A stretch of 64,000 nt of DNA, taken from NCBI GenBank assembly GCA_013289765.1, contig JABCZI010000015.1:1-64000 (forward strand), written 5' to 3'. A program made the position numbers and the translations under genes. Under the pieces are notes generated by a model that made no database searches, was not told the DNA's origin, and saw only the letters and a program-made list of their open reading frames with translations. The stretch comes from Acidobacteriota bacterium. GTDB lineage: Bacteria > Acidobacteriota > Terriglobia > Terriglobales > Acidobacteriaceae. Below, piece by piece: positions 60,569 through 64,000 of the stretch. Position 1 is the first letter of the stretch; the number at the start of each line of letters is the position of its first letter.

Positions 60569-61201
60569 TTGGGGAAGAAGCAGAATTATCGCGCGCAACT
60601 ACAGGGATGGATGAGGGCGGGCTGCGTCCTGGCGCTGGTTCTTACCTGCATTCTGCCGGCGGTACTATTCGCGCAAGCTTCTGCCGCTTCCAACGCAACA
60701 TCGAACAGCAAGTCGAAAACGACCAGCGCAAAAGCGAAAACAGTGGGCTCCAAAAAACCAGCGACAGCATCCGCCCACGCATCCACGGCCGGCCGCCAGA
60801 AGAAATCAAAACAGGTTAGTTCGCGCCGAAAGAAGAGTGCGCGGGGCCAGCAGAAAATCGATCCCGAGCGTGCCCAGGCGATTCAGGAAGCTTTGATTCG
60901 GGAACACTACTTGACTGGCACAGCGGCGGGAACGTGGAACCAGGCAAGCGAAGACGCGATGCGCCGCTATCAGGCCGAACACGGCTGGCAATCAAAGACG
61001 GTGCCTGACTCGCGCGCGCTGATCAGCCTTGGACTTGGTCCGAGCCACGACCATCTACTGAATCCGGAAAGCGCGATGACGACGGGGCCCTCTGCTCCGC
61101 GCGCGGCGTCGTTAACCCCGGCCTCGCATAGTGCTGAACCGGGCGCGCGGATGAGCGTGCCGTCTACGACTTCCGGCGAGGATGGGGCGGGTCCGCAGTA
61201 A
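60569..61201 (+). CDS. Secreted peptidoglycan-binding-domain-like protein
   Basis: The 210-residue product starts with TTG. It has a signal segment (about 15-40), then a Lys/Ser/Thr-rich spacer and a domain of about 60 residues (ERAQAIQEALIREHYLTGT, TWNQASEDAMRRYQAEHGW) with the PG_binding_1 pattern. The C-terminus is Pro/Ser-rich. It may bind cell wall in the periplasm. No catalytic domain is attached. Confidence 0.75.
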   Translation: MGKKQNYRAQLQGWMRAGCVLALVLTCILPAVLFAQASAASNATSNSKSKTTSAKAKTVGSKKPATASAHASTAGRQKKSKQVSSRRKKSARGQQKIDPERAQAIQEALIREHYLTGTAAGTWNQASEDAMRRYQAEHGWQSKTVPDSRALISLGLGPSHDHLLNPESAMTTGPSAPRAASLTPASHSAEPGARMSVPSTTSGEDGAGPQ

Positions 61202-61262
61202 GTTATCCAAGAGTTAAATTCCCAGGAAACTCCAAGCAAATAATAAGCAGGAAGAATCGACT

Positions 61263-62021
61263 TTATCCGCCGTGCGTTTTGCGGTAGCTCCCGACCACAG
61301 GCCGGGGGAAATAAGGCAGGGGCTGGGAGTTGAGGATTGCGCGCGGATTGCCTTCGACCAGGGCTTCCGCCACGTCGTTGCTACAAAGTTCCGCTACAGC
61401 GTCGCGGGCCGTCGAGAGCACTGGGATGCGCTTCTCGGTATCGTGCGCGTCGGTGGCCAGCACGTGCACGGCATCGTGCTCCAGCAGCCAGTGAGCTGCG
61501 CGGCGCGTGCGTTCGCCCCAGAATCCAGTGAGCGCGGAGCCGGTCACTTGGATCACGCAACCCTGCTCGGCCCACTCCACCACGCGCTGCGGACTCTCGC
61601 GAAGAATAGGATTGCGCTCGGGATGCGTAATAACGGCGGTGATGCCACGGTCGCCGAGCTGCATGAAACAGTCGGTAGTCTGTTGCGGCACGCTGTAATT
61701 GCTCAGCTCAACCAGCATGTAGCGAGTGCCCGCAATGGTGTAGCGGGCGGGGTTTGCCAGCACATCCTGTAAGTTGTCGTAGGAAAGATGAAAGTCGCAA
61801 CCGAGGCTGAGTATGGGCGCGTTTCCGACTAGTCCCTGCAAGTGGGCGACAAGGCCCTGAAGATAATTGCGATCGTAGTGATAACGGTCGTTGGCGTGAG
61901 GCGTGGCGACTTGATGGGTGATGCCGTCGGCGGCGGCCATGCGGCACATGGCGACGGAGGTCTCCCACGACTTGGATCCGTCGTCTACTTCCGGAAGAAT
62001 GTGCGAGTGAATGTCGACCAC
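61263..62021 (-). CDS. CpsB/YwqE-like PHP tyrosine phosphatase
   Basis: The 252-residue protein starts with GTG and the PHP metal motif VDIHSHILPEVDDG. Further metal ligands stand in ATPHAND, ITHPERNP and ATDAHDTEKR. This is the Mn-dependent phosphatase fold that dephosphorylates tyrosine kinases of capsule and exopolysaccharide synthesis in Firmicutes. No kinase or polysaccharide gene is adjacent, so the substrate remains open. Confidence 0.85.
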   Translation of the reverse strand: MVDIHSHILPEVDDGSKSWETSVAMCRMAAADGITHQVATPHANDRYHYDRNYLQGLVAHLQGLVGNAPILSLGCDFHLSYDNLQDVLANPARYTIAGTRYMLVELSNYSVPQQTTDCFMQLGDRGITAVITHPERNPILRESPQRVVEWAEQGCVIQVTGSALTGFWGERTRRAAHWLLEHDAVHVLATDAHDTEKRIPVLSTARDAVAELCSNDVAEALVEGNPRAILNSQPLPYFPRPVVGSYRKTHGG

Positions 62022-62139
62022 AATTGTTAGAAACCCAAGCGCGCGCTTTGGGTTGCGTATGAGTTGATTTAAGCAGATTTGTGGGGAAAGAGGAAGGTCA
62101 AGTGCTTGTTGTGGAGGATAATGACAACTTCTGGGGCCT

Positions 62140-62547
62140 TCACCAGATTGTCGGGACGGCCTTTGACTTGCGGATCTCTCGGTCAGCGGTAATCAGTGGT
62201 AGATCTTCGATGAGCGCGGTTGCTCCAATCACTCGGTCCACGGGATCTTTGGGATAATTTGCTGGAAGCGCGAATGCCTGCATTGCAATCTTCGACGTGA
62301 TGGGCAGGATAACAAGGCGGCGTACCACTTCCGATAGAACCGTTTCTACATCCGGAATCAAATTGATTCGTCCATAACTCGCCAGCCGGGCGATTTCAAT
62401 AAGCGTAATGTCGGCAACTGCTAGTCCGCGGTTTTTATTGCGCGCATCCTCGATGGCAGCCTGAGCCGCTGTTGATATCCGCTTATAATCTTGTGCGAGC
62501 CAGATAACCACGTGCGTGTCGAGCAGGATCAATAAAGATCGCCCCAT
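62140..62547 (-). CDS. PIN-domain toxin (VapC-like)
   Basis: The 135-residue PIN nuclease has acidic residues in LLDTHVVIWLAQ, TLIEIARLAS, DPVDRVIGAT and ITADREI. The DTHVVIW start is typical of the VapC group paired with Phd/YefM antitoxins. It overlaps the end of the antitoxin by 19 bp. It ends with PTIW without a C-terminal extension. Confidence 0.88.
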   Translation of the reverse strand: MGRSLLILLDTHVVIWLAQDYKRISTAAQAAIEDARNKNRGLAVADITLIEIARLASYGRINLIPDVETVLSEVVRRLVILPITSKIAMQAFALPANYPKDPVDRVIGATALIEDLPLITADREIRKSKAVPTIW

Positions 62548-62768
62548 TCCTCGGGATTAAACGCCGGAGAGACAATATCGCCATTGATTTCGATTTTGCC
62601 TTTGCCCTTGAGGAAGCCGAAGATGTCGTCCTTTTCTTTCTCGACCGGTACAAGCTTCGCTACGGGCTTGCCACGCTTGGTGATCAGCACGGATTGGCGC
62701 TTGGACTGGACTTCGTCCATGACTTTGAGGCAGTGGACTTTGAATTCGCCTGCCGCCATCTTTTTCAT
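62529..62768 (-). CDS. Phd/YefM-family antitoxin
   Basis: The 79-residue protein begins MKKMAAGEFKVHCLKVMDEV and has VLITKRGKPVAKLVPVE, the standard Phd/YefM core. The C-terminus is acidic. A palindromic operator lies 20 bp upstream. Overlap with the toxin gene shows coupled translation. Confidence 0.88.
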   Translation of the reverse strand: MKKMAAGEFKVHCLKVMDEVQSKRQSVLITKRGKPVAKLVPVEKEKDDIFGFLKGKGKIEINGDIVSPAFNPEEWGDLY

Positions 62769-62787
62769 CGAAGTCTATCCTTTCGAT

Positions 62788-62805
62788 CATGGTCATTATA
62801 CCATG
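62788..62805 (-). promoter_or_regulatory. Operator of the Phd/PIN toxin-antitoxin pair
   Basis: CATGGT-CATTAT-ACCATG is a perfect inverted repeat, with ATGGTCAT repeated directly beside it. It lies 20 bp before the antitoxin start, where Phd-type antitoxins bind for autorepression. Confidence 0.7.
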
Positions 62806-62848
62806 GTCATCTGAGCTAAAAGAGAATCCCAATAACTCACAGAACGTT

Positions 62849-63514
62849 CTAGGTAGACTTGGTGGCCGTAAATCTTTCCAATAGATCGCAGATTTTCTTA
62901 GTGTCGGTCAGGAATGAATCCCCCATGTGGGACAGGGATGCCAGACTGTGAGCAGTTGCTTCCGAATCGCCAAAGCCGCACGCGTCTCGAACGAGAACAG
63001 GAATCAGGCCGAGGTCAGCCCCATGCCGGCAAGTGGGATCGATCCCGATTTCGAGAGCGATACCTACAATGATAAAACTGCGAATCCCGCAATCTCGAAG
63101 AGCCATTTCCAAAGGAGTGCCAGCGAAAGCGGACATGGCGATCTTGTCGAAGATCGCTTCGCTAGGCAGGGGCTGCAACTCCGGGATGATTTGAAACGCG
63201 GGGCTGTCCCGGAGAAATATGGGCTGAATTTTTTCGGGAGAGTCTACTCGTTGCCAAGCAAGAGCGGTCCGTAATTGAAAAGCGCCCATCAGGTTCTTGG
63301 GCAAAGACATGTGACGGGTAAAGATTGTACGCATGCCAACGCGCCGCGCGGACTCAAGAATCAAGCGGACCTGGGCGACGATTTCGTCTCCATTCGCAAT
63401 TTGGCGGACGATGCCAGCTTGCATGTCGTAAACGAGCAATGCGGTGTTCTCAGGAGAAACTACTTCCTCTAGTGTTCGCGGTACGGTGAAACCCTGGAAC
63501 TTCAGCATGGGCAT
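62849..63514 (-). CDS. Isochorismatase-like hydrolase, Cys replaced by Gly
   Basis: The 221-residue protein starts at the ATG at 63514, 6 nt after GAGG; the frame extends a few codons further to 63541. It has the family fold: ALLVYDMQAG with the catalytic Asp, and FDKIAMSAFAGT with the Lys. IIVGIALEIGIDPTCRHG occupies the place of the catalytic Cys. Here that position is Gly, as in true isochorismatases (EntB type) and unlike nicotinamidases. It could therefore hydrolyse an enol ether rather than an amide. The substrate is unknown. Confidence 0.82.
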   Translation of the reverse strand: MPMLKFQGFTVPRTLEEVVSPENTALLVYDMQAGIVRQIANGDEIVAQVRLILESARRVGMRTIFTRHMSLPKNLMGAFQLRTALAWQRVDSPEKIQPIFLRDSPAFQIIPELQPLPSEAIFDKIAMSAFAGTPLEMALRDCGIRSFIIVGIALEIGIDPTCRHGADLGLIPVLVRDACGFGDSEATAHSLASLSHMGDSFLTDTKKICDLLERFTATKST

Positions 63515-63537
63515 TCTGTCCTCGTTGATAGCGCGAG

Positions 63538-64000
63538 TCACTTAGTTGGATAGCGGTTGTGAATGAAATCCGCGATTCCCGCATAGGCCCTGGTCAACGT
63601 CTTTTCATCCGGCAAAAACACAATGCGGAAGTGCTGCGTCCCGGGCTTCTGTCCGAAGCCGGAGCCGTGGACGACCATGACGTGCTTCTGGCGGATGAGT
63701 TCTTTGACGAAGACTTCGTCGCTCTCAGGAATGTCGATTTTGGGGAAAGCATAGAAGGCGCCGCGCGGGGCGACGCAACTGACGCGCGGAGTGGACTCGC
63801 ACCATTTCTGCGTGAGATCGCGGCGGGAGCGCAGTTTGCGTTTCACTTCGACGAGGTGATCCTGCGGGCCTTCGAGCGCGGGCTTGATCGCGTATTGCTC
63901 GGGATGGTTGGCGCAGAGGCGCGCGCGCAGCAAGCGATGAATGCCTTCAGTGTAAGGCTTGATGGCCGCGGCGTCGCCGGAGACGATGCCCCATCCGATG
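63538..64000 (-). CDS. Class I/II aminotransferase, AlaA-like (5' end beyond window)
   Basis: The reading frame continues to the right edge, so only the C-terminal 153 residues are seen: IGWGIVSGDAAAIKPYTEG, then CVAPRGAFYAFPKIDIPES, GSGFGQKPGTQHFRIVFLP and the end RYPTK. These match the C-terminal domain of alanine/aspartate-type PLP aminotransferases; the PLP lysine lies just off the window. The last codons overlap the frame of the neighbouring hydrolase by a few bases. Confidence 0.85.
   Translation of the reverse strand, partial: IGWGIVSGDAAAIKPYTEGIHRLLRARLCANHPEQYAIKPALEGPQDHLVEVKRKLRSRRDLTQKWCESTPRVSCVAPRGAFYAFPKIDIPESDEVFVKELIRQKHVMVVHGSGFGQKPGTQHFRIVFLPDEKTLTRAYAGIADFIHNRYPTK

Overview
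The window looks like a chromosomal segment from a Gram-negative soil-type bacterium, most likely an Acidobacteriota (Terriglobia-like) genome. This is inferred from moderate to high GC, dense mixed-strand gene packing, secreted TPR, DUF3300 and AsmA proteins, several PIN toxin-antitoxin pairs, and the housekeeping order trpS-scpA-scpB-rluB-hisC. No rRNA gene or CRISPR array was seen.

Region 1 (1-7822) is accessory DNA: an IS110-family transposase, a DinB-like protein, an AraC regulator, two small secreted lipocalin-like proteins, a small membrane protein and a Tat-exported phospholipase C-type phosphoesterase. Five short palindromic repeats lie between these genes and nowhere else in the window. 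The region ends at 7778-7822 in a clean 3' half of a tRNA-Thr(CGU) gene whose 5' half is missing. That is the classic scar of an element integrated at a tRNA 3' end, so region 1 is probably the right end of a genomic island whose intact tRNA lies off the left edge.

Region 2 (7977-22809) is the most interesting part. It holds an OFA/OxlT-type oxalate carrier and a nine-gene minus-strand operon (19449 down to 10373). The operon encodes a FadR-type regulator, a CDC48-like double AAA ATPase, four subunits of a thiamine-diphosphate 2-oxoacid oxidoreductase, and three small proteins. The alpha subunit has the YPIRP loop and the Arg/Arg/Asp/Phe set known from Moorella oxalate oxidoreductase, all at one constant offset, so the enzyme is predicted to oxidise oxalate to 2 CO2. 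One subunit is a GltD-like flavoprotein fused to a ferredoxin domain, so electrons probably go to NAD(P)+. Two near-identical 19-bp palindromes (TGGTCC-N7-GAACCA/GGACCA) sit at the same place relative to the promoters of the transporter and of the operon, which points to one FadR-controlled oxalate regulon. A proton-translocating transhydrogenase (pntAa-pntAb-pntB) lies immediately beyond, on the opposite strand.

Region 3 (22826-31000) holds a FitAB-like toxin-antitoxin pair, an ABC-F ATPase, a MerR-like/TPR fusion, an acyl-CoA dehydrogenase, mutM and a ROK glucokinase. Region 4 (30926-47628, mostly minus strand) holds a DUF3300 protein, hisC with a translationally coupled pentapeptide-repeat ORF, rluB-scpB-scpA-trpS, a D-aminoacylase-like protein, an AsmA protein, two tandem signal peptidases, rnc, two secreted TPR proteins and a receiver-only response regulator. 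Region 5 (47757-64000) holds truA, an aldehyde dehydrogenase, a DinB protein, an HMGL-like lyase/synthase, a PanE-like reductase, trmO, two more PIN toxin-antitoxin pairs, an M20 peptidase, a secreted amidohydrolase, an HtrA protease, a CpsB-like phosphatase, an isochorismatase-like hydrolase and a partial aminotransferase cut by the window edge. Several intergenic spaces carry palindromic or tandem repeats, listed below.
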